Shown here: in pieces, positions 16,954 through 26,600 of the stretch | Layout: every line of letters starts with the position of its first letter | Position numbering within the stretch: position 1 is the stretch's first letter | NCBI GenBank assembly: GCA_025655595.1 | Contig: JAHXIO010000005.1 | Coordinates: 682,001 to 746,000 of the forward strand | Length of the DNA stretch: 64,000 nt | Origin: Candidatus Thiodiazotropha sp. (ex Monitilora ramsayi) | GTDB taxonomy: Bacteria; Pseudomonadota; Gammaproteobacteria; Chromatiales; Chromatiaceae | Reading direction: 5' to 3' | The notes under the pieces: generated by a model | What the model was told of the DNA's origin: nothing | What the model saw: the letters and a program-made list of their open reading frames with translations, nothing else | Database searches by the model: none | Program-made: the position numbers and the translations under genes

Positions 16954-16996
16954 ACAATATGAACTGCAAGTGATTGTCGACATTGATAAAAATCAA
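16954..16996 (-). promoter_or_regulatory. FNR-type promoter of the octaheme cytochrome operon
   Basis: TTGAT-AAAA-ATCAA at 16983-16996 is a perfect match to the FNR/Anr consensus. On the minus strand TATTGT at 16959-16954 is a fair -10, its centre 33 bases from the box centre, as expected for a class II promoter with the activator at about -41.5. The transcript would start near 16948. Confidence 0.7.
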
Positions 16997-17005
16997 TGGA
17001 AATAG

Positions 17006-17041
17006 GTGATGATTGGGTTCTTTGACCCAATTGATCATCAC
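17006..17041 (-). terminator. Stem-loop behind the tautomerase gene
   Basis: GTGATGA plus TTGGGT (17006-17018) pairs with ACCCAA (17025-17030) and, across a 4-base bulge, TCATCAC (17035-17041). It lies just after the stop of the minus-strand gene ending at 17052. No U-run follows, so termination would be weak or factor-assisted. It abuts the FNR box of the octaheme promoter. Confidence 0.5.
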
Positions 17042-17051
17042 GCAATGGATT

Positions 17052-17396
17052 CTAAAAGGTGGCGGAGTTCCAACCCCAGAGATGGCGCTCGGCGTCGCTG
17101 AACTCGATATAGACCCGATCTGCGGGAATCTCCAGTTGAGCGGAGACCAACTCGCAGAGGAAATTGGAGAACTCCGTGGTGCGGTCGCCGGGCAGGCCGA
17201 TGCTCTTCAGCTCCAGATAGGCGAGGGGGGAAGTCTCACCGGCAAAGCTCATATCGGGATTGGTCTCCAGCACCACCATTACATAGCGCTCCGGCTTGCC
17301 GAGCATATTGGCGACGTTCTCGGAAGCAGCCTTCAACAGGGCAGGCCGTTTATCGGTGTCGATATCTTTGTTGGTGGTGATCTTGAGTAACGGCAT
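17052..17396 (-). CDS. MIF-like tautomerase superfamily protein
   Basis: This 114-residue protein starts MPLLKITTN, giving the N-terminal proline that is the catalytic base in MIF/phenylpyruvate tautomerases after removal of Met. The length and the segments YVMVVLETNPDMSFAG and DRVYIEFSDAERHLWGWNSATF are those of the MIF family, including the C-terminal NxxTF. Substrate in bacteria is unknown. It lies three bases after a DUF4124 protein gene, so the two are probably one operon. Confidence 0.88.
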   Translation of the reverse strand: MPLLKITTNKDIDTDKRPALLKAASENVANMLGKPERYVMVVLETNPDMSFAGETSPLAYLELKSIGLPGDRTTEFSNFLCELVSAQLEIPADRVYIEFSDAERHLWGWNSATF

Positions 17397-17399
17397 GGT

Positions 17400-17843
17400 T
17401 CAGGATCTGCAGTTGGCTTTGATATTTTCCCTTGCCTGCTGCATCAGAGACTGACGCTCCTCTTCGCTCAGGCGTTTGTACTCGCCATCCTTCATATAGA
17501 GACGGTTACCGAGACCATCCAGTTTCTGCAGATTGGAGCGGGCCGCCTGGCAATTCTGCTTCTTGATGGCGAGTTTCTCTTTAGACTCCTGTTGGGACTG
17601 TTTATTCAGCTCCCGGTCCTCGGCGTTGTCTTCCAGCCGTTGCCGCATGTCGTTCAAACGGTCCTTTGAGCTGGGTCCTGAACTGGTCCGGGATTGACGA
17701 AGTTTGACCTTCTCGGCCTCCATCGACGGCGGTGGGGTCTGGGAATAGGTCACCACCCCCTCTTCGTTGACCCACTTGTAGGTTTCCGCATGAAGCGGTC
17801 CGGATATCAGAACGGACAGGCAGATGAAGATGGCGTATCTCAC
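17400..17843 (-). CDS. Exported DUF4124 protein
   Basis: This 147-residue protein has a signal peptide ending LHA and the DUF4124 pattern at the new N terminus: ETYKWVNEEGVVTYSQTPP. The rest is a charged, helical region with predicted coiled coil and Cys residues (QNCQAARSN and KANCRS). DUF4124 proteins are common in gammaproteobacterial envelopes and have no established function. It precedes the MIF-like gene by three bases. Confidence 0.85.
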   Translation of the reverse strand: MRYAIFICLSVLISGPLHAETYKWVNEEGVVTYSQTPPPSMEAEKVKLRQSRTSSGPSSKDRLNDMRQRLEDNAEDRELNKQSQQESKEKLAIKKQNCQAARSNLQKLDGLGNRLYMKDGEYKRLSEEERQSLMQQARENIKANCRS

Positions 17844-18067
17844 AGTGATTTCCTTGGCTCAGTCGTTACGCTTGTCTGCATTTATTATGGAGAAAGCGGC
17901 TTGAAGTGCAAGTGATATGCCTGAGTATTAATGTGAACTGTGATGTTGTGAGATTGTTGACTAGTACCCTATGAAAGCGCATCCATTTCCATCTTTTTTC
18001 TACTATATGCAGGCATGCCGAAATAGAATGTTTGCAGACCTGAAGTGTGTAGATATCGGGTTCCTAA

Positions 18068-18538
18068 TTAGCGGAATTTTGCGGCAGTGATGAACTCTCC
18101 AAAGGATTCACACCAGACAATGACCGTATTGAATGCTGCGGGATCGATGGTTGCCGGTACGGGAATGACAAAATTCTCGAAGGTCTTCACATCGCCTACC
18201 TGGACCATTCTCGGCTTGACCCGCTCGAACTCGTCCTCTGTCTCCACATACTCCGGGGAGAGGTAGAGTTTGTAGTCGGGTCCCGGTGCGATCGCACCCT
18301 GGAGGACAATCGATGTCCTGCCGATCATCACCTTGCCCTCGCCCCAGTGAAGAAAGTCACTACCCGGAAGATCCCGCCGAAATTCGGCCTGAAACACAGC
18401 ACTGGACGCAGCCGCCGCCACCTCGTCGTCACTGGGTGCGTCGGGTGCGGTAAGGATCGGCAGCATGTAGATGCCCAGGGCAAAACCCAACGCTGCAAAG
18501 AGCAGGTGAGACAAGGTCAGTAGGATTGGCTTATTCAT
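18068..18538 (-). CDS. Membrane-anchored DM13-domain protein
   Basis: The protein has about 156 residues. An N-terminal hydrophobic helix (LLFAALGFALGIYMLPIL) is an anchor or signal, and the rest resembles a DM13 domain: FLHWGEGKVMIG, GPDYKLYLSPEYV, VGDVKTFENFVIPVPATID and the C-terminal NTVIVWCESFGEFITAAKF with the conserved Cys. DM13 domains are suspected to take part in redox or electron transfer, but this is not proven. ATG 18538 gives the better membrane segment start; an in-frame start 15 bases earlier also exists. Confidence 0.78.
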   Translation of the reverse strand: MNKPILLTLSHLLFAALGFALGIYMLPILTAPDAPSDDEVAAAASSAVFQAEFRRDLPGSDFLHWGEGKVMIGRTSIVLQGAIAPGPDYKLYLSPEYVETEDEFERVKPRMVQVGDVKTFENFVIPVPATIDPAAFNTVIVWCESFGEFITAAKFR

Positions 18539-18749
18539 ACAAAATCCTGGCATGTTTTATCGTGAAGGTGACAACCTGCGTTATCGGTGAAGAGAAGATA
18601 ACGCAGCATCCCGTACCGGGTTTTTCAAAGTCTAGACAATATGAGAGAGGGGTTGATAAAAAATTCGTATCATCAGTATCACGAATCGATCACGGGATCG
18701 GGGCTGTCGGCGTGTCAATCGCCCCGATAATTCATTGTGTAAAATATCC

Positions 18750-19133
18750 TCAATACATCGGATTCCCGTTCTTGGTCTCCTTCGGCACTGACTGAATGGA
18801 ATCCCAGTGCTCGACAATCCTGCCGTTATCGTCAAACCTGAAGAAGTCCATCGTGACGTACTCCTCATTGCCTGGCCAGGTCTGATGGGTATGCAGGGCG
18901 ACCATATCCCCTTCCGCAACCGCACGAACAAACTCAATCTGTTTGTTGTGATACTGCTCAGCCATTTCGGTGAAGTAATCGATGAACGCCTGCTTTCCGT
19001 CACCCACTAGTGGGTTGTGCTGAATGTATTCGTCGCCGACGTATTGTTCGACAGCCTCCGAGGGGTTGCCGAGATAAGCCGTACGATAGAAATCGATCGC
19101 GTTGCGTTTGTTGGTCTCCAGGGCGTGCTGCAT
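18750..19133 (-). CDS. SnoaL-like / NTF2-fold protein
   Basis: This 127-residue single-domain protein has the SnoaL pattern: NAIDFYRTAYLGNPSEAVEQYVGDEYIQHNPLVGDG at the N terminus, then FVRAVAEGDMVALHTHQTW and DFFRFDDNGRIVEHWDSIQ. Such proteins are predicted hydrolases or cyclases of the NTF2 fold, usually with unknown substrate. It stands alone, with no operon partner within 90 bases. Confidence 0.87.
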   Translation of the reverse strand: MQHALETNKRNAIDFYRTAYLGNPSEAVEQYVGDEYIQHNPLVGDGKQAFIDYFTEMAEQYHNKQIEFVRAVAEGDMVALHTHQTWPGNEEYVTMDFFRFDDNGRIVEHWDSIQSVPKETKNGNPMY

Positions 19134-19226
19134 GTCGAAGCTCCGAGTGGGTAAGCGTACATTTCATTTTAAAGCATGGGGTCAGAGCCAATAGACTCTG
19201 GTCCTGTTTAGCGACATAGGGATCCT

Positions 19227-20357
19227 TTAACGAAGCGCCCGCCGTTCAAGCCATATATCCACCCGTCCCCAGAACCACTCCCGTAGACGCCGGTACCATG
19301 GCCGTTGCGTCCATTGCTCAAACAGATATTCACGGCTCAAACTGAAATCGTTTTCCAGGGCCGACCTGACGCTGTCGGAGAATGCCAAATCTTTCACTTC
19401 CTGATTGGCCTCCAGGCTCCATCGTAGATTCCACCGGTCGATGTTGCAGGATCCGATTGAGACCCAGTCGTCACAGAGAAAGAGCTTTTGATGGGAAAAG
19501 CGAATCTGGTATTCAAAAATTCTTACGCCACTGCGCAGGAGTCTGAAATAGAACCGCCGCCCTGCCTGACGGACCGCTGGGTGGTCGCAGTCGGGACCCG
19601 GTAGGAGAAGGCGCACATCTATGCCGCGTCGGGTGGCGTGGCGTAGTGCCCGCCGTACCTTCCAGGAGGGTATGAAATAGGCGGTGGCCAACCAGACCCG
19701 TCTGTCGGCACCATGGATATGGGCCACCAGAGAGCGCTGTACTTCGGATCTGAAGGCGCCATAACCTACTGTCACACGACCGGCCTGCTCCCCGGCCGCT
19801 ATTGAGTCAGACTTGGGTATCGAGAGTGGGGATCCACTCGCCCGTTGCCAGTTTTTTGCAAACAGCCGCCGCCAATCGGCAACACAGCCCCCGCGAATCT
19901 CAACCGCCGCCTCATGCCAGCTTTTTGAACCTGAGGTCTCCGGATCGAAAATGTCCGACAGGCCCATGCCGCCAACAAAGGCCAGTTGGTCGTCTATCGA
20001 CAGTAGTTTACGGTGATCCCGTCTCAGGTTCTTTAACCAGCGGCCATAACGCACCGGATTGAAAAACAGAAGCTTCACCCCGCTATCGCGTAGTCGATCC
20101 CGGTCCTGTGACTTGAGTTTTCGAGCGCCGAAATCGTCGAACAGAACATAGACCGGGATCCGGGATGCGGCCTTACAAAGGGCATCGATAAATTGGTCTA
20201 TCACGACGCCGGATTCGACAAGATAGATCTCCAGGAGTACGTGTGATTGGGCTGATTGGATCGCTTTCAGCATGGCTGAAAATATTTGCTCGCCGTCAAT
20301 CAATAAGGCGAATTTCCCGTCGCTGCGCCAAGTGAACTGATATTGCTGCTTGGTCAT
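19227..20357 (-). CDS. clsB: Cardiolipin synthase-like phospholipase D protein (ClsB type)
   Basis: This 376-residue protein has two HKD phospholipase D motifs, HRKLLSIDDQLAFVGG at about residue 115 and HQKLFLCDDWVSIGSCNID at about residue 284. It lacks the N-terminal membrane helices of ClsA, which fits ClsB. The family condenses phosphatidylglycerol (with another lipid) to cardiolipin at the inner membrane. It lies divergent from the acyl-ligase/acyltransferase gene, so both neighbours concern lipids. Confidence 0.87.
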   Translation of the reverse strand: MTKQQYQFTWRSDGKFALLIDGEQIFSAMLKAIQSAQSHVLLEIYLVESGVVIDQFIDALCKAASRIPVYVLFDDFGARKLKSQDRDRLRDSGVKLLFFNPVRYGRWLKNLRRDHRKLLSIDDQLAFVGGMGLSDIFDPETSGSKSWHEAAVEIRGGCVADWRRLFAKNWQRASGSPLSIPKSDSIAAGEQAGRVTVGYGAFRSEVQRSLVAHIHGADRRVWLATAYFIPSWKVRRALRHATRRGIDVRLLLPGPDCDHPAVRQAGRRFYFRLLRSGVRIFEYQIRFSHQKLFLCDDWVSIGSCNIDRWNLRWSLEANQEVKDLAFSDSVRSALENDFSLSREYLFEQWTQRPWYRRLREWFWGRVDIWLERRALR

Positions 20358-20582
20358 GGAGTCCGTTCCGGTCTGGAATTAACGCTATCCGCTTGTTTGT
20401 AGAGCCGTTTCATGGATAGAAGTGCCTTCATCAGCAGCCTGTCATTGAGTGGTGATTACCGATTGAAGCTGTGAACTTATGACTGATGTCCCTTTCTGAT
20501 GATCTAAGCATAACAGGCTATTCTCCTAGTAAATCGGTCCCCAAAAACGGTCTCAATACCACTAGGTCAGAGAAACAGTTTG

Positions 20583-23435
20583 ATGGCATCCCAAGATTTA
20601 CACAACGGACGATCCAGTGCCTCCGATACCATCGCCGAACGTTTGCTCGGTTTGGTGCAGACGCTGGTTAAAGAGCTGTACCCGGGCAGAGGGATCCCGG
20701 CAGCCTTAACGCTCGACAGCTCTCTCGATAAAGATCTGGGCATCGACAGCCTCGGTAGGGTCGAACTGCTGGTGCGTTTGGAAAGGACGTTCAACCTGGG
20801 GATGTCGGACCAGGCCTTTGCCGCAGCCGATACACCCCGGGAGCTGCTGCATCTTATCCTGTCGGCGACACCGGCATCGCCATCGACTGCGGCAGAAGCC
20901 AGTCCCGCCGTGTTGGAATCGGCCGCTGCAGCACCCTATACCGCGCAAACATTGATGGAGGTACTTTATTGGCATATTGAGCAGCATCGGGACCGGCCGC
21001 ATATCTATCTCTATGACGAAGACCATAAACCGGCACCGATAAACTACGACGATCTGTTGAAAGGCGCCCAAGCGATCGCCGCGGGACTGCGGGAGCGCGA
21101 GCTGGAGCCGGGTCAAACCGTCTCCATTATGCTTCCCACCTGCAAGGCGTACTTTTTCAGCTTTTTTGGCATACTGCTTGCGGGTGGCATACCGGTGCCC
21201 ATCTATCCCCCGGCGAGACTATCCCAGATCGAGGACCATCTTCATCGCCATGCGCGAATCCTGGATAACGCCCGGGCATCGGTACTGATCACCGTCTCTG
21301 AAGCCAAGCCGGTCGCCCGAATGCTCAAATCACAGGTGCCTGGACTCAGACACATTGCGACACCGGACGATCTGGCCATATCCAACGTGGAGGCACTGCG
21401 AACCGCGGTGGTCCAGTCACAGAATACCGCTTTCCTTCAATATACATCGGGCAGCACCGGTAACCCCAAAGGGGTGGTGCTCAGTCATGCCAATCTGCTC
21501 GCCAATCTCAGAGCCATGGGGGAGGCGGCCCGCGTCGATTCAAACGATGTCTTTGTGAGTTGGTTGCCGCTCTACCACGATATGGGACTGATCGGTGCCT
21601 GGCTGGGGAGTCTCTACTACGCTTATCCGCTGGTACTGATGTCACCGCTCGCTTTTTTGAACCGGCCGTACCGCTGGCTGTGGGCGATCCACCACCATCG
21701 CGGCACACTCTCCGCCGCGCCCAATTTCGCCTATGAAATCTGTCAGGGCAAAATCAGGGATGAGGAGATCGAGGGTCTGGACCTGAGTTCGTGGCGTATG
21801 GCCTTCAATGGCGCCGAACCCGTCAGTGCCCACACTATCAGGCAATTCAGTCAACGTTATGAAAGATACGGATTCCGCCCGGAAACCATGGCTCCTGTAT
21901 ACGGATTGGCCGAATCATCTGTCGGTCTGGCATTCCCGCCGCTCCACCGGGAACCGCTGATAGACCACATCAACCGTGAAACGCTTGCCCGCAGCGGACG
22001 TGCTGTGCCGGTGCAGCCATCCGACCCGCCAGCAGCCGAAATTGTTGCCTGCGGTCAGCCTATACCTGGGCACCAAGTGCGTGTGGTCGACGCCAATGGA
22101 CGCGAGCTGCCGGAGCGCGAGGAGGGGCAGCTGCAGTTCCGTGGCCCTTCCACCACCAGCGGTTATTACCGTAACCCGGAGGAGACCCGGAAACTGTTCA
22201 GTAACGGATGGGTGAATACGGGGGATCTCGCCTATATGGCGGGCGGTGATATCTTCCTCACCAGCCGGGCTAAAGACATCATTATCCGCGGTGGACGCAA
22301 TATCTATCCCCATGAAGTGGAAGAGGCGATAGGCGATATGCCTGGAATCCGCAAAGGGTGTGTTGCCGTGTTCGGCAGCAGCGATCCTGACTCGGGTACC
22401 GAGCGTATCGTGATTCTGGCCGAGACCCGGGCGCAGGAGAAAACCCAGAGGTCCGGGCTGGAGAAACAGATAGTCTCACGGGTTATCGATATATTGGGGA
22501 TGCCCCCCGACGAAGTGGTGCTGGCGGAACCGCACACCGTGCTGAAGACATCCAGCGGAAAGATTCGAAGGGCGGCCAGCAAAGCGTCCTATGAGCAGGG
22601 CCTGACCGGCAGTCACCGGCGGGCCGTGTGGCTCCAATTCAGTCGCTTGGCCGCCGCGAGCCTGGTGCCGGAACTGCGCCGGGTAGGGCGGCAGGTTGCG
22701 GCAGGTCTTTACGCTGCCTACGCCTGGGTTCTCTTCACCTGTATGGCTCCCCCGGTTTGGCTAATGACAGCCCTGCTTCCCAAGCTCTCCTGGCGCTGGC
22801 GCCTGGTGAAGCACGGTTCCAACGCACTGAGACGACTCGCCAGGGTGCCGTTGGCGTTGCAGGGTCTTCAGAACCTGCCGCTCAGAGAGCCTTGTGTCCT
22901 GGTTGCCAACCATGCCAGTTACCTCGACGGTATCCTGTTGGTGGGTGTAATACCGCGCAAATTCCGTTTTGTCGCCAAGGTGGAGCTGATGACACGGCTC
23001 ATTCCACGTCTGTTCCTGCAACGCATCGGCAGTGAATTCGTCGAGCGTTTCGACAAACAGATCGGCGCCGAGGATGCGCAGCGATTAGGTAAACTGGCAA
23101 AGTCGGGAGAGTCCCTGTTCTTCTTTCCCGAGGGTACCTTTCATAGGATGCCGGGTCTGTTGCCCTTCCATCTTGGGGCGTTCATCGCCGCAGCTCAGGC
23201 AGAGATCCCCGTGGTGCCGATCGTCATCCGTGGCAGCCGTTCGATCTTAAGGTCGGATTCCTGGTTTCCCCGCCAGGGATCACTAGGCGTGATTATCGGC
23301 AAACCCGTCTATCCCAAGGGAACGGATTGGACCGCGGCGGTCGAGCTGCGGGATCAGGTTCGTGAAGTGATTCTGCGTTATTCCGGAGAACCGGATTTGG
23401 CCGGTGAGGTGAACAGCATAAAGGATCGAACGTAG
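20583..23435 (+). CDS. Acyl carrier domain - fatty acyl-AMP ligase - PlsC acyltransferase fusion
   Basis: This 950-residue protein has three parts. Residues about 15-95 form an acyl carrier domain, with the phosphopantetheine Ser near residue 56 in LGIDSLGRVELL. Residues about 120-690 form a fatty acyl-AMP ligase with YTSGSTGNPKGV, the family segment SWLPLYHDMGLIG and the C-terminal lysine region KTSSGKIRRAA. Residues about 700-950 form a 1-acylglycerol-3-phosphate acyltransferase (PlsC) with NHASYLDG (HX4D) and FFPEGTFHRMPG, preceded by hydrophobic segments. A plausible path is fatty acid activated as acyl-AMP, loaded on the carrier and then passed to a lipid acceptor. ATG 20583 is used; no clear ribosome site is visible. 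Confidence 0.9.
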   Translation: MASQDLHNGRSSASDTIAERLLGLVQTLVKELYPGRGIPAALTLDSSLDKDLGIDSLGRVELLVRLERTFNLGMSDQAFAAADTPRELLHLILSATPASPSTAAEASPAVLESAAAAPYTAQTLMEVLYWHIEQHRDRPHIYLYDEDHKPAPINYDDLLKGAQAIAAGLRERELEPGQTVSIMLPTCKAYFFSFFGILLAGGIPVPIYPPARLSQIEDHLHRHARILDNARASVLITVSEAKPVARMLKSQVPGLRHIATPDDLAISNVEALRTAVVQSQNTAFLQYTSGSTGNPKGVVLSHANLLANLRAMGEAARVDSNDVFVSWLPLYHDMGLIGAWLGSLYYAYPLVLMSPLAFLNRPYRWLWAIHHHRGTLSAAPNFAYEICQGKIRDEEIEGLDLSSWRMAFNGAEPVSAHTIRQFSQRYERYGFRPETMAPVYGLAESSVGLAFPPLHREPLIDHINRETLARSGRAVPVQPSDPPAAEIVACGQPIPGHQVRVVDANGRELPEREEGQLQFRGPSTTSGYYRNPEETRKLFSNGWVNTGDLAYMAGGDIFLTSRAKDIIIRGGRNIYPHEVEEAIGDMPGIRKGCVAVFGSSDPDSGTERIVILAETRAQEKTQRSGLEKQIVSRVIDILGMPPDEVVLAEPHTVLKTSSGKIRRAASKASYEQGLTGSHRRAVWLQFSRLAAASLVPELRRVGRQVAAGLYAAYAWVLFTCMAPPVWLMTALLPKLSWRWRLVKHGSNALRRLARVPLALQGLQNLPLREPCVLVANHASYLDGILLVGVIPRKFRFVAKVELMTRLIPRLFLQRIGSEFVERFDKQIGAEDAQRLGKLAKSGESLFFFPEGTFHRMPGLLPFHLGAFIAAAQAEIPVVPIVIRGSRSILRSDSWFPRQGSLGVIIGKPVYPKGTDWTAAVELRDQVREVILRYSGEPDLAGEVNSIKDRT

Positions 23436-23513
23436 TGCCCAGATTATCTCGTGCATGGAGCCTGGCAGTGGCGATCAAATGAGTGCTAACAGGCCACTTC
23501 CAGTGGACTTGAG

Positions 23514-23556
23514 CGCAAGGGGTAACAAACGAAAATACTATTTGTTACCCTTTGCG
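23514..23556. terminator. Large stem-loop between convergent genes
   Basis: CGCAAGGGGTAACAAA (23514-23529) pairs with TTTGTTACCCTTTGCG (23541-23556) over 16 positions with one G-T, and an 11-base loop. It lies between the convergent stops at 23435 and 23617 and could end transcription in either direction, though no long U-run follows. Confidence 0.6.
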
Positions 23557-23616
23557 ATCTTCTCCAACATGTATCGTGAATGTTCTATCACACGCATCGT
23601 TCCCCCACTAATACAA

Positions 23617-26600
23617 TTACAGTGAGGGATATTGGGAAAAACTCAAAACACCGCCATTGTTGGTGGCCACAATAATCGATCCGTTGTGGGAAAAGATACC
23701 AACGGGCAGTCCGCTGAAGTCGTGTTCACTCTGCCAGTTCTGACTGGAATTATAGTGGTCAAGGCGTGTATTTCCGTTCAGCGTTCTAAGGGTGATCACT
23801 TCTCCGCTTCCCAGCCAGATTCCATATTCAAAGTCTGACAGTATTGATTTTGTCCAGGTCAGGGTGGAAGCGTCATAGATGTCGCCGCTACCGACGAGGA
23901 CTGATTCGTCATCCGGTGAGATAAGTATTGGTGGCTTGTATGTATAGTCGCCATGGTAAGGTGTTTCACCATCTGAAAGAATGATACCGGTGACGGGATC
24001 TATATCCTCATAGTGCAAATCATTTGGTGAACTCCCGTCTCTGAAGAAGTAGATGCGATCAAGTGTGCTGTTCCAGGCATAGGCGCTGGACCGGCGATTC
24101 AAGTCAGCGCTATCTTTCAGTACGCCATCTTGATCGAATATGTAGTGTGTATTCCAGGCACCACTAGAGTCTTGTACCAAAATGTGATTGCCGGCGGGCG
24201 CTATTCCACCGACACTTGTGGCTACTGTAGTGAATGGCTCTTCCTGCAGTAGGGGGTTGTTCAAGTCGACAAACGTCACATCACCATTGGTATAGCCAAA
24301 ATAGAGTCGATGATGTTCAGGTGAATAGGTCATCAAACCGGGTGATGTACCATTTAAAGAAAGCGGATCGCCGATGACGATAGGGGACAGGTAATTGCTG
24401 GCAGTATTGGACCAGCGGTAGACACGATTGTTGTCCGAACTCAGCATGTATATAGTGCCTGAGCTGTCGCTGATCGATACGTCGGGAGTAAACGCTGGAA
24501 TGACCTGAGAATAGTCACATGAAATTCCATCACCATGCCCTGGCAGATAACAGGCAGCGTCGCTGGGGTACGCGTCTAAAGTCAGTCCTGTTGTGCTGTC
24601 ACTTTGGGTATAACCGGGATTCCAGGTGTCAGGGTAGCCATCCCGATCAGTATCAATGGATGCGGCGGGATCGAGAGGAAATGCATCGGCTAAGTTCAGC
24701 ACACCGTCATTGTCACTGTCGTTACTCGGTGTATATGAGGAAATTGATACATTTCCGTTCAGTTCTGTTAAAACTTGAAACCCGTTAACCGTAGCCAGGA
24801 TCGTTTTTGCGGTGCCGGTAAAAGTCACTCTCTCCTGGATCGTAAGATCTGAGGCGCGGCGCTCCAAAACGGTTTCGCCGGCAATGGTACGGATTGCGAT
24901 CAGACCGTCCGCAGCTGTCCAGACGGCGCCATCGATATTGCCGGGAATCGCGCCAGCCCAAGTCAAATCGGCGGTATTAAAAATATTACCGCTGCCGATC
25001 AAAACAAAATCGCCGCTTTCGGAGATTGTGATAGGTGGGGTTATCCCATAATCACCATGATAAGGTGTTTCGCCACTTCCGATAATTGTGCCGTTGGTCT
25101 GATCAATATCTTCATAGTGCAGATCATTGGGGCTGGTATTGTCCCTAAAGAAATAGACTCGGTTATTAACGGGATCCCAGGTGTAAACGCTGGAATAGTA
25201 GTTCCAATCGACTTGAGCTGTGATAACGGCGTTTGAATCCAGAATATAGTGTGTTGCCCATGCACCTGAGGCGTCTTGGGCAAGAAGATAGTTGCCGGCA
25301 GTGGACAAACCGCCGACTTGTAGGGGTAGAGCAGCAAATCCCTGCTCGGTTTCAGGGGCTGCTGCTAAATCAATGTAGATTATTGCTCCGCTGAAATAAC
25401 CGAAATAGAGGCGATTCTGGGTGGGCTGATAAACCATCTGCTGTACTGTGTCGTCAGAAGGCGTCACACTACCCAATTGAACCGGGCTCAGGAACTCCTG
25501 TGTTGCAGTGTTCCATCGAAAGAGCTTTTTCAGGTCCTGAGCAAGAAAGTAAATGATGCCGTCTCCATCGACACTGATCTCAGTGACAGATACGGTCAAC
25601 TCAGAGATGCAGACACCCCCGTCAGTTTGTGCAACTGAATGACATAAGGGGTTGAGTGGTGCGAAATCGGTGCTATCCGCAACTCCGTCGTTATCGTCAT
25701 CCGTGTCGGCGTTATTCCCTATACCGTCTCCGTCGCTATCGATGGTTTCTGTGCTATCCAACGGGAATGCATCATTGACATCATCGACGCCGTCGTTGTC
25801 ATCATCCGCGTCGACATGATCAGCCGTGCCATCTCCGTCTGTGTCGGGGGAGATCTCAAATACGATAACACCATTGGCAGTAAGACCATCCGGGTCCGTG
25901 GCTTGAATATCCAGAGAGTATTCACCCGGGGTATCCGCTACTATCTCGACAGAGAATTGTTGCTGACTGCGGACCTCGTAATTCGCGCCACTTGGTGCGC
26001 TGACGATTGAGGGCGTTATACTGAGAACGTCGAGATTAGGGTCGTACAGCCACTGTTCAAGATTAAGAATGACTGGAGAACCTTCTGCGAAATAGATCTT
26101 CGTCCCTTGACGAAAAACCGGTGCGGAATTGGTGCTGGCAAAGATGTCGAGGTTGTCAATGTCTATTCCGCTAGCAACCATTGCGGAGTGGTTGCCGTTA
26201 CCATCGACGTATTCGACGCCGAAACGTCCAGCTGAAATCTCGATATAACCGGCCTGGGTGCCCTCTCCTGAAATTTGAATCCGTTCCTCGGTTGGTAACC
26301 AATAAAGTTCAACAACACCGCTGTTCATTAAATCTATCGTGCCACTCGAGAAACCTGTGAGTGCAGCATTGTCAGGGCCGCCCAAATAACTGACTGAAAA
26401 GGAAAGTGACCTTGAGTTGAATATCTCGCCAATATCCTTGTCGTTGATGGAGCGGTTACTGAGTATATTCAGTGAAACTGTACTGTCGGGTGCAAAGTTG
26501 GCGTCGAGGTTAGTCGTGCCATCATAGACAGTCCGGCTCACTCCGTCATCAAACGAGAGATTGTCGTAGGTTAGCTTCAGCGTGTATGTTTGGTTGGTAG

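Larger units (their letters stand above)
16590..17051 (-). promoter_or_regulatory. Long intergenic region and 5' leader of the octaheme cytochrome
   Basis: This 462-base stretch has no gene. Reading on the minus strand it holds, in order, a terminator-like stem behind the tautomerase gene, a perfect FNR box, a plausible -10, a hairpin at the expected transcript start, a nested stem structure and then about 150 bases without an evident signal before the octaheme ATG. The inferred leader is about 360 bases, unusually long. The parts are listed separately. Confidence 0.6.
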
